Shown here: one piece after another, positions 43,947 to 52,059 of the stretch
Layout of the letters: every line of letters starts with the position of its first letter
How positions within the stretch are numbered: the stretch's first letter is position 1
From: Mesorhizobium sp.
GTDB lineage: Bacteria > Pseudomonadota > Alphaproteobacteria > Rhizobiales > Rhizobiaceae
Direction of reading: 5' to 3'
Assembly (NCBI GenBank): GCA_004020545.1
Contig: SAQE01000010.1
Span: 1-64,000 of the forward strand
Length of the DNA: 64,000 bases
Made by a program: the position numbers and the translations under genes
Notes under the pieces: model-generated
Told to the model about the DNA's origin: nothing
What the model saw: the letters and a program-made list of their open reading frames with translations, nothing else
Database searches by the model: none

Positions 43947-44137
43947 AGCTCTCTCATCTTAGCGATTGCTGCCAAAGTCACGTATTCCTTGCCTGCGATC
44001 AGCTCTGTCTGAAGGCGGCCAGCATCTCGTTCTTTTCGCAAACCTGCCGCGCCCATAGAGCCATCCGGAAAGGCGATCTCGGCAGCAACGTTGAGGCGGA
44101 GCGGCATATTGTCGTCCAGCTGCTCTGGAATGCTCAT
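43715..44137 (-). CDS. Excisionase-like DNA-binding protein overlapping the integrase
   Basis: 140 residues, MSIPEQLDDNMPLRLNVAAE then IAFPDGSMGAAGLRKERDAG and AGKEYVTLAAIAKMREL: a MerR/Xis-like winged helix in the first 70 residues. Rhizobial homologues sit in front of this class of integrase. The second half is Ala/Ser/Thr-rich and shares 232 nt with the integrase N-terminus in another frame. Confidence 0.6.
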   Translation of the reverse strand: MSIPEQLDDNMPLRLNVAAEIAFPDGSMGAAGLRKERDAGRLQTELIAGKEYVTLAAIAKMRELCRGRRKGRAWSGAPKAEGRTAACATELAGSSAMAQPSSALAVALATADALRNGSPNTSSRNTGRPASAVVIRPPSR

Positions 44138-44972
44138 TGCATGCCTCTTGTTTGACGCCGGATAACAAACTCGGCGTCATCGCTTGGTGTTTGAGCCTCT
44201 CAGATGATCCGGCACTGGCCAGACAGTTGCCCGACGTGACCGAAATTCTTCGCCAGTGAGCGCAGGATCCATTGATATCAAGCATCTGAAGCATAGCTGG
44301 CATTATCCCGAGGTCATTGGCACCCCCAGCTTGAAAAGTACGCACCTAAGAGCCGTATGTGAACGGCACTAGACCTCTTATGCGGTGATTAGGACACTCT
44401 GGCGCAAAAACGGCGGTGTATAGGGCAGGAAGAATTTATGAAAATTGCGCTGCCGTTCGATTCTGCGACCGTTTGAACCCACCTGGAACGATGGTGAAAC
44501 GATCTTCTTGCCTGACGTTGGATTCGGCATCGTTCTGCCTCAGGCTGGCCAACGTTCTGACCAGAGTTTTAAAAAAATTGGTCAGTAGCCAGCCAAGATA
44601 CGAGGCAGCAAAATACCCGCCTTCGAACGTCGTCACTCGGGCGGGACGCGCTCTGATCGGCCAATAAGACGGTTCACGAAGATAGCGCCAATGAGTTGCT
44701 CGTAGGTTGCGGCGTCGGCGCTGGCCGGAGATGCCGGACTGGATAAAGGTCGACCGGTAGCTCCTGCAGACCACGCCCTTGCCAAGAGCCTCCCACGACG
44801 GAAAGCCGCGCTTATGAATGCAGGGCGGGTCCCAGGTGGGGTGGCGCCGGATCAAAGCGTTGCGCCCTCTTGAAGAAAGCGGGCCCCATAAAAGTGAGAG
44901 TGTGGATTGGGTTTTCCACGACGGGTCGAAAGCTGGGGAGAGTGCTCCAGCGCCTGTCGCGGAGAAATCACG
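44138..44972. other. Non-coding or degraded stretch before ardC
   Basis: About 830 bp. The long frames here on the minus strand are continuations of an antisense frame of ardC. There is an A/T-rich patch near 44560-44580 with seven consecutive A. No gene recognised; a promoter for the ardC operon is probably near its 3' end. Confidence 0.35.
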
Positions 44973-45932
44973 ATGTCCAATCACCATCACCGACGCGGAG
45001 CCGCCGCCGGCCGGGCGAACCTCTATGGCGATATAACCGACAAGATCATCTCGGAGTTGGAGGCGGGTCGGCTTCCTTGGGTTCAGCCATGGGGGAGCGC
45101 GGCAGCCAAGGCGCCGCTTTCGCTGCCCCGGAACGCCAGCACCGGCAGGGCATATAGCGGCATCAATGTGCTTATCCTCTGGGGTGCTGTCGTCGAGCAG
45201 GGCTATACGGCCCAAAGCTGGCTGACTTTCCGTCAGGCCCTTGCGCTCGGCGGTAATGTTCGGAAGGGCGAGCACGGCACAACCGTCGTGTATGCCGATC
45301 GCTTTGTTCCTGACGATGAGAAGAAACGCGCCAGAGATACTGGCGAAGACGCCCGGGCCGTTCCATTCCTTAAGCGGTTCACTGTGTTCAACGCCGAGCA
45401 ATGTGAAGGTTTGCCGGCAGACATCGCGGTTTGCCCGCTACCGGATCCGGCCCTGATCGAGCCACGGGTCGAAGCCCTGATCAAAGCCACAGGCATCGAT
45501 TTCCGCATCGGTGGCGACCGAGCCTATTACTCGCCAACCCAGGACCGCGTTCAAGTACCGCCGCCTCAAGCCTACTTCGAGCCTATCAACTGGCATCGCA
45601 CGGCGCTGCATGAACTTGGCCATGCCACGGGCCATCCCTCACGTCTTGCTCGCGACTTTTCCGGCTCCTTTGGAACCAGAAAGTATGCGTTCGAGGAACT
45701 GGTGGCAGAGATCAGCGCCGCCTTCTCGTGCGCTGCTATGGGTATCGTTCCGACCGTGCGGCATGCCGACTACATCGGATCCTGGCTGGAGGTATTGCGG
45801 GAGGACAATCGCGCAGTGGTGCGCGCCGCCAGCCTGGCCGGCAAGGCGGCCGACTGGCTGCTTTGCCATCTGCCAGAAGAAGTCGCGCAGCCTATCGAGG
45901 CGGATGCCGATCAAAACAGGAGGGCAGCCTGA
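44973..45932 (+). CDS. ardC: ArdC-family antirestriction protein
   Basis: 319 residues. The N-terminal ArdC single-strand-DNA-binding domain (LYGDITDKIISELEAGRLPW, then GRAYSGINVLILW) and C-terminal zincin-like metallopeptidase with HELGHATGH (residues about 213-221) and the downstream FEELVAEISAAF glutamate helix. ArdC-type proteins protect incoming conjugative DNA from restriction. GGAGAAATCACG precedes the ATG. It overlaps the next gene (TGATG). Confidence 0.92.
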   Translation: MSNHHHRRGAAAGRANLYGDITDKIISELEAGRLPWVQPWGSAAAKAPLSLPRNASTGRAYSGINVLILWGAVVEQGYTAQSWLTFRQALALGGNVRKGEHGTTVVYADRFVPDDEKKRARDTGEDARAVPFLKRFTVFNAEQCEGLPADIAVCPLPDPALIEPRVEALIKATGIDFRIGGDRAYYSPTQDRVQVPPPQAYFEPINWHRTALHELGHATGHPSRLARDFSGSFGTRKYAFEELVAEISAAFSCAAMGIVPTVRHADYIGSWLEVLREDNRAVVRAASLAGKAADWLLCHLPEEVAQPIEADADQNRRAA

Positions 45933-46993
45933 TGTCGCGGCGCGATCTCTCCGAACTGGCTTCCTGTCTCGGCCGACAGGCCGAGGCAGTGTGCCGACGC
46001 TATCTTTCCAATGGTCGTCGCGTAGGGCGGTATTGGGTGGTTGGCGATGCTCGCAACACGTCGGGGCGCTCCATGTTTGTGCGCCTCAAGGGACCGGATT
46101 TCGGTAAGGGCGCGGCGGGCAAGTGGACCGACGCCGCCACCGGCGAGCACGGTGACCTGCTGGACGTCATTCGCGAATCACTTGGCTTGGTCGACTTCAG
46201 GGACGTTGCCGATGAGGCGCGCAGTTTTTTGTCGATGCCTCAGCTAACGCCCGGTCCAGCCGAACGCCAAAGGCGAGCACCTCGCGCTGTAGCAGGCTCT
46301 ACCGAAGCGGCGAGACGGCTGGTTGCCATGTCGCAGCCCACCTCCCGGACACTTGTCGAGGCGTATTTGCGGGCACGCGGTATAACGGCCTTCCACGAAA
46401 CTGGCAGCCTCCGCTTTCATCCGCGCTGCTACTATCGGCCAGACGAGGACGGCCCGACCGAAACCTGGCCTGCGATGATCGCGGCCGTTACCGACCTCAA
46501 CGGGAAACTCACCGGCGCACACCGTACCTGGCTCGATCCGAACGGTTTCAATGAGACCAGTCTCGGCCGAGCTCCAATCGACACGCCGAGGCGAGCCCTG
46601 GGCGAACTGTTGGGGCACGCGGTCCGCTTCGGCGTCGGCTGCGACGTGATGACTGCCGGCGAAGGCATCGAGACCATGTTGTCGCAACGCACGGTGCTGC
46701 CCGCCATGCCGGCAATCGCAGCCCTGTCCGCGGGACATCTGTCAGCCATCCTTTTTCCTGACACGCTGCGGCGTCTTTACATCGCCCGCGACAACGATCC
46801 GGCGGGCAATGGGGCAATGGCGACCCTCATGGAACGCGCCAGCTCGGCCGGGATCGAGGCGATCGTGCTGACGCCGCAACTCGGCGACTTCAACGAGGAT
46901 CTGCGTCTGCTCGGTCCCGATGCCCTCAGGGCAACCTTGCGGGTTCAGATCGCACCGCAGGATGTAGCCCGTTTCATGGTGCTCTCGGCCTGA
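45932..46993 (+). CDS. Toprim/primase-like protein (DUF7146-Toprim)
   Basis: 353 residues. An N-terminal primase-like region (RYLSNGRRVGRYWVVGDARN, then FVRLKGPDFGKGAAGKWTDA) and a Toprim domain with Glu in MTAGEGIETMLS and the DxD in YIARDNDPAGNGA. Such proteins accompany ArdC in ICEs and are thought to prime or process transferred DNA. GGAGGG precedes the start; coupled to ardC. Confidence 0.85.
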   Translation: MSRRDLSELASCLGRQAEAVCRRYLSNGRRVGRYWVVGDARNTSGRSMFVRLKGPDFGKGAAGKWTDAATGEHGDLLDVIRESLGLVDFRDVADEARSFLSMPQLTPGPAERQRRAPRAVAGSTEAARRLVAMSQPTSRTLVEAYLRARGITAFHETGSLRFHPRCYYRPDEDGPTETWPAMIAAVTDLNGKLTGAHRTWLDPNGFNETSLGRAPIDTPRRALGELLGHAVRFGVGCDVMTAGEGIETMLSQRTVLPAMPAIAALSAGHLSAILFPDTLRRLYIARDNDPAGNGAMATLMERASSAGIEAIVLTPQLGDFNEDLRLLGPDALRATLRVQIAPQDVARFMVLSA

Positions 46994-47091
46994 CGGAGCG
47001 ACAGGCGGCATGCCGCCGTCGTTGCGCTCATGGCGTCTCCTTCGTCGGGAAAGGACCAGCCCACGGCCTTCCAGAGGGCGATCGGGCGACA

Positions 47092-47213
47092 GCCGGTCCG
47101 GACCGGCAATGGCTTCGCCTGGCTATTTTCCGGCGGCTCTTTTCCACCCCATGCGGCGGGCCGCATGGGACCCCGTCTTCGGGCCTTTCCATCGCGAAGC
47201 AAAATAGCCAGGC
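47092..47213. promoter_or_regulatory. Nested inverted repeats in 344-nt intergenic region
   Basis: Three elements are nested. GCCGGTCCGGACCGGC (47092-47107) is a perfect 16-bp palindrome. GCCTGGCTATTTT (47117-47129) pairs with AAAATAGCCAGGC (47201-47213). Inside this loop CCCATGCGGC (47148-47157) pairs with GCCGCATGGG (47160-47169). No open frame here resembles a protein. The whole interval 46994-47337 is otherwise non-coding. Confidence 0.65.
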
Positions 47214-47337
47214 TTCGCCATCCTCCACTCCCGTTCCGGCCCTGCGCTGATGCTGCGGGTGCAAGTCCGGACCGTCCGCCGCCTTCGTCGCCATGAAGGC
47301 CGCGATGGGCGCGACCGATCCGCCGAAGGAAGCCGCC

Positions 47338-48273
47338 ATGAGCAACCAGCACGACACCGACTTCGAACCGCAACACGCATCGTCCTCAACCGATCACGTC
47401 CTCCAGGAACTCCAGCTCTACGGTTACCGTCCGTTCGAAGACGAACCAGATCCGCGATCGCTTCCGGATGTCCATGTCATCGCAGCCAGCATCGCCGACA
47501 TTTTCGACGCCCTGGTAGTGGCGCTGTCCGACACGCGCCTTGAGCCCGACCTTGAGGAACTGCTTTGGGGCACAGTAAACCTGTTCCATCGCGCAACCGA
47601 TCGGATCGAACACGAACTCGATGACAACGAACTCTCCCAGCGGCGCCTGCAGCGCGAACAGGACGGCTCCGAGGTCAAATCCTTGGAGTTGGAGCTCCTT
47701 ACCGCTCAGGGACAGACGTTCATCGAACGCCGCAACGCATTCGAGCTGATGCGCGACCAGGCCGCCGAGCACTTCGAGCGCCACACCCACTCGATCTGGC
47801 GTCCACGTACCGGCTCCATGGTCAACCACCGCAACCTGACAGCTGCGATGATCGACAGCCGCAAGTTCCTCGCCGCCAAGAAGCACGCTGACAATCAGGT
47901 CTTCCTGCCACCTGGCCCGAAGGTGGTCTTCACCGGCGGCCTCGACTTCAACGACTACGCTCTGATCTGGGCAAAGCTCGACCAGGCCCGTGCCAAGCAT
48001 CCGGACATGGTGCTGTTGCATGGCGGCTCGCCGAAGGGCGCCGAGTTGATCGCCGCGAAATGGGCCGACAATCGCAAGGTGCCTCAGATCGCCTTCAAGC
48101 CCGACTGGGCAAAGCATGCCATGGCCGCCCCCTTCAAACGCAACGACGCGATGCTAGACGCAATGCCGATCGGCGTTATCGTCTACCCAGGCACGGGCAT
48201 TCAGGACAATCTCGCAGACAAGGCCCGCAGGCTCGGTATCCCGGTATATCGATTTGAGTCGGGCGGTGCATGA
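47338..48273 (+). CDS. DUF2493 domain protein (SLOG-like)
   Basis: 311 residues. An N-terminal helical region with an acidic stretch (ELDDNELSQRRLQREQDGSE), and a C-terminal DUF2493/YpsA-like SLOG domain with KVVFTGGLDFNDYALIWAKL, MVLLHGGSPKGAELIAAKWA and GVIVYPGTGIQDNLADKARR. SLOG domains bind nucleotide-derived ligands. The gene is a constant member of ArdC/DUF736 ICE clusters, but its job is unknown. GAAGGAAG precedes the ATG. Confidence 0.88.
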   Translation: MSNQHDTDFEPQHASSSTDHVLQELQLYGYRPFEDEPDPRSLPDVHVIAASIADIFDALVVALSDTRLEPDLEELLWGTVNLFHRATDRIEHELDDNELSQRRLQREQDGSEVKSLELELLTAQGQTFIERRNAFELMRDQAAEHFERHTHSIWRPRTGSMVNHRNLTAAMIDSRKFLAAKKHADNQVFLPPGPKVVFTGGLDFNDYALIWAKLDQARAKHPDMVLLHGGSPKGAELIAAKWADNRKVPQIAFKPDWAKHAMAAPFKRNDAMLDAMPIGVIVYPGTGIQDNLADKARRLGIPVYRFESGGA

Positions 48274-48446
48274 GCGCCACCCACTTCAGGAGCCGGACCG
48301 ACCCAGCAACCTCGGCAATGACGTGGCGGTCGAGATCGCAGCCTAATCTAGTCCGGCCAAGCCCTCGTATCGGCAAGCCCGAAGGCGCTTCGAATACTAT
48401 GCAGCCGGATGGCAAAGCGGTTTGCAACAATTCTGAATTAGCTGTA

Positions 48447-48467
48447 TTTTACAGCAACTCTGTAAAA
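48447..48467. promoter_or_regulatory. Operator-like inverted repeat before antitoxin gene
   Basis: TTTTACAG-CAACT-CTGTAAAA, 8-bp perfect arms, 12 nt ahead of the ATG, with an overlapping GCTGTA-TTT-TACAGC at 48441-48455. A typical place for autoregulation by a Phd/YefM antitoxin. Confidence 0.65.
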
Positions 48468-48479
48468 TAGGAATGGCTC

Positions 48480-48749
48480 ATGCCACGATTTGACAACTCC
48501 TACTCGACCAGCGACCTCTCCCGAAAGTCAGGCGACATCATCGCCGAAGCGCTCCGGCATCCGGTGGCGATTACCCAGCGCAACAAACTACGTCTGGTAT
48601 TGCTCAACATCGAAGATTACCAGCGCCTGCTGCGGCAATCCGATCATCGGATGTCGGGAACAATTGACACAATGTCAGATGCCCTGTTCAGCGAATTCGA
48701 GAATGCCGTCGACAGTTATGCTCAAGATGACGAAGGCGGTCGGTCTTGA
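48480..48749 (+). CDS. Phd/YefM-family antitoxin
   Basis: 89 residues: FDNSYSTSDLSRKSGDIIAE then ALRHPVAITQRNKLRLVLLN and IEDYQRLL, the beta-alpha-beta DNA-binding half of Phd/YefM proteins, with an acidic C-terminus that would wrap the toxin. Coupled to the next gene by a TTGA overlap. Confidence 0.85.
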   Translation: MPRFDNSYSTSDLSRKSGDIIAEALRHPVAITQRNKLRLVLLNIEDYQRLLRQSDHRMSGTIDTMSDALFSEFENAVDSYAQDDEGGRS

Positions 48750-49158
48750 ACTACGACCTGATCCTGACTGCGACCGTCATCCGCTACCCATACCTGTGGG
48801 CACGGCAAGCGAATGCTGTGAGACCGAGGGGCGCAAGCAACGGCCCGTAGCCGTCGGCGTGCGTCTCGCACGACCCGACGGCGATCTGATCCTCTTCTTT
48901 CCCATCACGACCAAGCAGCCTGAACCTAGCCGTTACAGCGTCGAAATTCCCGCCATAGAGAAGCGGCGAGCTGGCCTCGATCAGGATCTCCGCCTCTGGA
49001 TCATTCTCGACGAGTTCAATACCGACATCGTCGGACGGTCGTTCTACCTTGAACCCGATCCTCCAATTGGCCGTTTCAGCAAGGCATTCTTCCTGCCGCT
49101 GTTGCGCGAATTCATTGCTCGGCGAAAATCATTTACGGAAGTGAGCCGCTTCCGATAG
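48746..49158 (+). pseudogene. Antitoxin partner gene, one-base frameshift
   Basis: Starts at TTG overlapping the antitoxin stop and reads LNYDLILTATVIRYPYLWAR then QANA. It then leaves frame. The next frame continues ETEGRKQRPVAVGVRLARPD, GDLILFFPITTKQPEP and FSKAFFLPLLREFIARR to 49158. Adding one G near 48817 restores a continuous protein of about 138 residues (ANAGETEGRK). It is not RelE- or Doc-like in any obvious way; the family is unknown to me. It may be the toxin of the pair. Confidence 0.65.
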
Positions 49159-49787
49159 CCCGCATCCGGATTGAGCCGACGAAACGATGGGGCACTTCAT
49201 TCATCGTTGCTTGGCACGGCGACGGAGGACCGCGGGCATGGAACGCTACCTCTCTTCAAACGCTTGCAGGCACGTCGAGCAGTGCACGATCGGCGCAAAC
49301 CCCTTTGGAACGCGCACGTCGGAATGATGAGGGAAGTGGCAGCCGAAAAGCCGCAGCCGGACACCTCACGATGAGGATGCCTCGTATGTTGGCAGCCCAG
49401 TTCAGTGACGCGAGTGCAAGGGATCGGATGCATTGAGAGCGGACGATCGGCTGGGTACCCGCTTGCCGGTTGGTGACGGTTGCGTTGAGGGCGCCATGGC
49501 GGATCACCCTGATCCTGGTCCAGTAAGCGCACCCAAGCGGTCTCATTGATGGGTGTATCTGGCCGAAGGACGGCTTCGCCTCGATCGCCTTCGACGCAAC
49601 GGCGTGTGACAGCTTTCTTCCCCTGACGGCTGCGCCGTCATTCCTCGCGAAGCAACAAAGTCGTCCCGCGCCGTCCTCCGCTGACGCTTCGGCCCAAGGG
49701 TGCGTCGGCGATCGCCTCCGGCCTATCGATCACCATCGAGACCGCAATGGTGCGGGCTCGAGACAGACAGGATCAAGGAGAAATGCA
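49159..49787. other. 629-bp gap with short hairpins, no gene
   Basis: Contains GACGGC-TGC-GCCGTC at 49625-49639 and several GGCTTCGCC-like short inverted units near 49570-49640, recalling the region before the DUF2493 gene. No protein-coding frame is convincing. The promoter of the DUF736 gene is expected near its end. Confidence 0.4.
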
Positions 49788-50114
49788 ATGGCTACGATCG
49801 GCAGCTTCAAGAAGTCCGGCAACAACGAGTTCGCTGGCGAAATCGTCACCCTCAGCGTCCAGGCCCGCGGCGTCCGCATCGTCCCCGAAAACCGCGCCAA
49901 CGGCGAAAACGCTCCCAGCCACCGGGTCTTCGTCGGCCGAGTAGAGATCGGCGCAGCCTGGGCCAAGCAGTCCAACGAGGGTCGCAACTATCTGGGCCTC
50001 AAGCTCGACGATCCGAGCTTCACCGCCCCGATCTTCGCAAACCTCTTCGACGACGAAGACGGTGAAGGCTACAGCCTGATCTGGTCCCGCCCGAGCCGCC
50101 GCAACGCAGAATAG
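49788..50114 (+). CDS. DUF736 domain protein
   Basis: 108 residues: MATIGSFKKSGNNEFAGEIV then LSVQARGVRIVPENRANGEN, VEIGAAWAKQSNEGRNYLGL and a FANLFDDEDGEGYSLIWSR end. This is the DUF736 (OB-like) family found next to conjugation genes in rhizobial ICEs and plasmids. AAGGAG is 7 nt upstream. Function unknown; possibly ssDNA binding. Confidence 0.9.
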   Translation: MATIGSFKKSGNNEFAGEIVTLSVQARGVRIVPENRANGENAPSHRVFVGRVEIGAAWAKQSNEGRNYLGLKLDDPSFTAPIFANLFDDEDGEGYSLIWSRPSRRNAE

Positions 50115-50125
50115 GAGGCAAAACC

Positions 50126-50156
50126 AGGTTCCGCTCGGGCCAACCGGGCGGAACCT
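50126..50156 (+). terminator. Hairpin after DUF736 gene
   Basis: AGGTTCCGC (50126-50134) pairs with GCGGAACCT (50148-50156), and CGG/CCG in the loop extends the fold. No T run follows, so it may attenuate transcription or fold the leader of the DUF2285 gene. Confidence 0.5.
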
Positions 50157-50294
50157 CAAGTGACAACTGGAGTGCGGCGCACAGCCGGAGCGATGCCAGC
50201 ACAGTATCGCGGGACGCTCTTTGAGCTCGTCCACCGACCAGGCGACATCTGTAAAATTCGTGTTGTAGGCCTCGCTTGTTGGGGAATGAAAATC

Positions 50295-50549
50295 ATGATC
50301 GAGCCGTTCGACGACACCGCTCCCACGGGGGACAAACTCACAGACTATGATCGCAGCCACGTTAAGCTCTATATGCGCTTGTTCGACGCCGATGCCGACG
50401 GTGCCGATTGGCGTGAGGTGGTCAAAGTTCTCTTCGGCATCGATCCGGCCAAGGAGCCGCAGCGCGCTCGACATGTTCACGATAACCACTTGGCGCGGGC
50501 GCGCTGGATGACGCGCAATGGTTACCGCCACCTTCTGCGCCAAAAATGA
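50295..50549 (+). CDS. Short DUF2285 protein, QseM-like candidate
   Basis: 84 residues from ATG 50295 with GGGGA 9 nt upstream (the frame stays open to a GTG at 50160 without a ribosome site). LTDYDRSHVKLYMRLFDADA, DWREVVKVLFGIDPAKEP and HLARARWMTRNGYRHLLRQK are the DUF2285 consensus. In ICEMlSymR7A a short DUF2285 protein, QseM, is the antiactivator that binds TraR and FseA. Size and place beside fseA fit, but many ICEs carry a short DUF2285 gene here whose role is untested. Confidence 0.75.
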   Translation: MIEPFDDTAPTGDKLTDYDRSHVKLYMRLFDADADGADWREVVKVLFGIDPAKEPQRARHVHDNHLARARWMTRNGYRHLLRQK

Positions 50550-50676
50550 CACCTAGCGAATATTTCCAGGATGATGCTTTTTCAGCATCACTCGATGCCT
50601 CTTAGGGGTCTTCTGCCAGTCACCAGAGTGGGGAATCGATTCGTGCACAACTTGCAGTTTAGCGAGGAGCTGCACG

Positions 50677-51442
50677 ATGAAGCCCGACACGTCGCGTTGG
50701 CGAGACAACAGCAGCTACGAGTTCTTCGACGACCTGCCAATCGAAGGTCTGGCCTGGGAGTGTCTGCGCCGCTCAGACTCTTATCAGCGGCATTATCTGG
50801 CCCTTGTGCGTGAGGGAATTGAAAGGGATCCCTTCCCAACCGAAGCCCAGAAACGCTGGGGGTTGCGATTTCGCGGCCCGACCCGATCTGTCCGCATTGA
50901 TGCAAGACGTTCTGTGGTCACCTCTCGCCAACCCCGCAGTGATGACCCTGATGGCATCGCCAGACTTCCTGTCAGGCGAATCTTCCACAGCCTCCATTGA
51001 GGTTGGCATACAGCACGAGAGCCCACAGGGATTTCATGCCATCCACGATAGTAGGATCGCGACACAGCTACTCCTGCTTCCGGGCAGCGCGGCGAGCCGT
51101 TCCCTCACGGCCCTGATCCCGCTCGATCCCCAAACGCTCGGACGGGTCGAGGCCCTCGTTCGTTTCTGGCGCTCCTGTCATGGGCGGCCCGTGCCGCCGG
51201 ATACACGAATGACAATTCAGCAGAGGCGCCGCCTGCGCCTCATGATGAAGGCCGCCGATGGCCGCAAGAACGGCGCCAGCTACCGTGAAATCGCGACTGC
51301 TTTCTATGGGACAGGGCGTGTTGCCTCCAATCCGTGGAAAACCTCGTCCCTTCGCGACACCGTGATCGGTCTCGTCAAGGGCGGCGGCGCCATGATTTGC
51401 GGCGGCTATATGCAACTCTTGCGCCACCGCAGCCGGGCCTAA
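50677..51442 (+). CDS. fseA: FseA-type excision activator, DUF6499-DUF2285 joined by +1 frameshift
   Basis: Two overlapping frames. Frame 0 (50677-51000, Msi172-like) begins MKPDTSRWRDNSSYEFFDDL and has the DUF6499 motif KRWGLRF. Frame +1 (to 51442, Msi171-like) continues ARPDLSALMQDVLWSPLANP and ends in a DUF2285 domain (RRRLRLMMKAADGRKNGASY). In ICEMlSymR7A the two are fused by programmed +1 slippage of tRNA-Phe from UUU to UUC within this motif; the fused FseA activates rdfS. Here codon 65 is TTT (50869-50871) followed by C, giving CGA-TTT-C, the same arrangement. The fused product would be about 254 residues. AGGAG precedes the ATG. Confidence 0.88.
50869..50872 (+). promoter_or_regulatory. 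Programmed +1 ribosomal frameshift site (UUUC)
   Basis: TTTC at the F of the WGLRF motif: slip from TTT (50869-50871) to TTC (50870-50872) joins the DUF6499 and DUF2285 frames without adding or losing a residue. Confidence 0.8.
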
Positions 51443-51547
51443 AGCGCGTCGCGATCTTTCAGATTCGCTCATGCGCTTCAGGTTTCTGATTTTACGCAAG
51501 TCTTTGTCCCGAAACCGGTTTCCACTTTTTTGGAGACATGCTTTAGC
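51443..51547. repeat. RIME-like rhizobial intergenic repeat
   Basis: From AGCGCGTCGCGATCTTTCAG through GATTTTACGCAAGTCTTTGT and CCGAAACCGG to GACATGCTTTAG: the roughly 105-bp mosaic element with two imperfect palindromes dispersed in Rhizobium and Mesorhizobium intergenic DNA. Here it separates fseA from rdfS. Confidence 0.75.
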
Positions 51548-51675
51548 GCCCTTGGGGTGGCAATATCAGGCCCCCCAATCTTCCCCATCCCTCACGAAAC
51601 CTCCTTTCCGCCACCGTGATCGCCGTCCACCGCTGAGCGCCAGCGGTTCACCAAAGCCCCACGGAGGCCCGACAA

Positions 51676-51957
51676 ATGCGACCTGATCTAGCCGTTTTGC
51701 CGCCGCGCTTTCTGCGCACCAAGGAAGCGGCCGAGTTCCTCAGCCTGTCGTCGCGCACGCTCGAAAAACACCGCACTTACGGCACTGGTCCCGCCTATCG
51801 CAAACTTGGCGGCCGCGTCGTCTACGCCGTTGACGACCTCCAAGCCTGGGCTCAGCGCGGCGCGGTGACTTCGACTTCTGACCCGCGTGGCTCAGTGCTT
51901 CCCGCCAAGCGCCATCCCCCTGCAGCCTCCACGCCGACCGGGCGCTACGCGCGTTGA
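51676..51957 (+). CDS. rdfS: RdfS-type recombination directionality factor (excisionase)
   Basis: 93 residues. A winged-helix AlpA/Xis-like fold: PRFLRTKEAAEFLSLSSRTL then EKHRTYGTGPAYRKLGGRVV and YAVDDLQAWAQRG. In ICEMlSymR7A RdfS stimulates IntS-driven excision and is switched on by FseA. GGAGG is 8 nt upstream. The gene directly follows the fseA-like genes and heads the DUF2840-traF-DUF736-LT-rlxS run. Symbol given on similarity and synteny. Confidence 0.85.
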   Translation: MRPDLAVLPPRFLRTKEAAEFLSLSSRTLEKHRTYGTGPAYRKLGGRVVYAVDDLQAWAQRGAVTSTSDPRGSVLPAKRHPPAASTPTGRYAR

Positions 51958-52059
51958 GCTGCGCTCAATCTGCGCAAAGAGCGCCGCAGATCCAACACAC
52001 CGGCGCCAATCAACCATCACGTATCGCGGTCGTTTTCCGCAAGATCAGGACACAGGCCA

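Noticed and set aside
44436-45401. Minus-strand open frame of 321 codons
   Set aside because: Mostly antisense to ardC; no recognisable family in the non-overlapping part.
50640-50676. TraR-box-like sequence (TCGTGCACAACTTGCAGTTT) upstream of fseA
   Set aside because: Only the GTGCA core matches and dyad symmetry is poor; TraR control of fseA is known in R7A but the box cannot be supported here.
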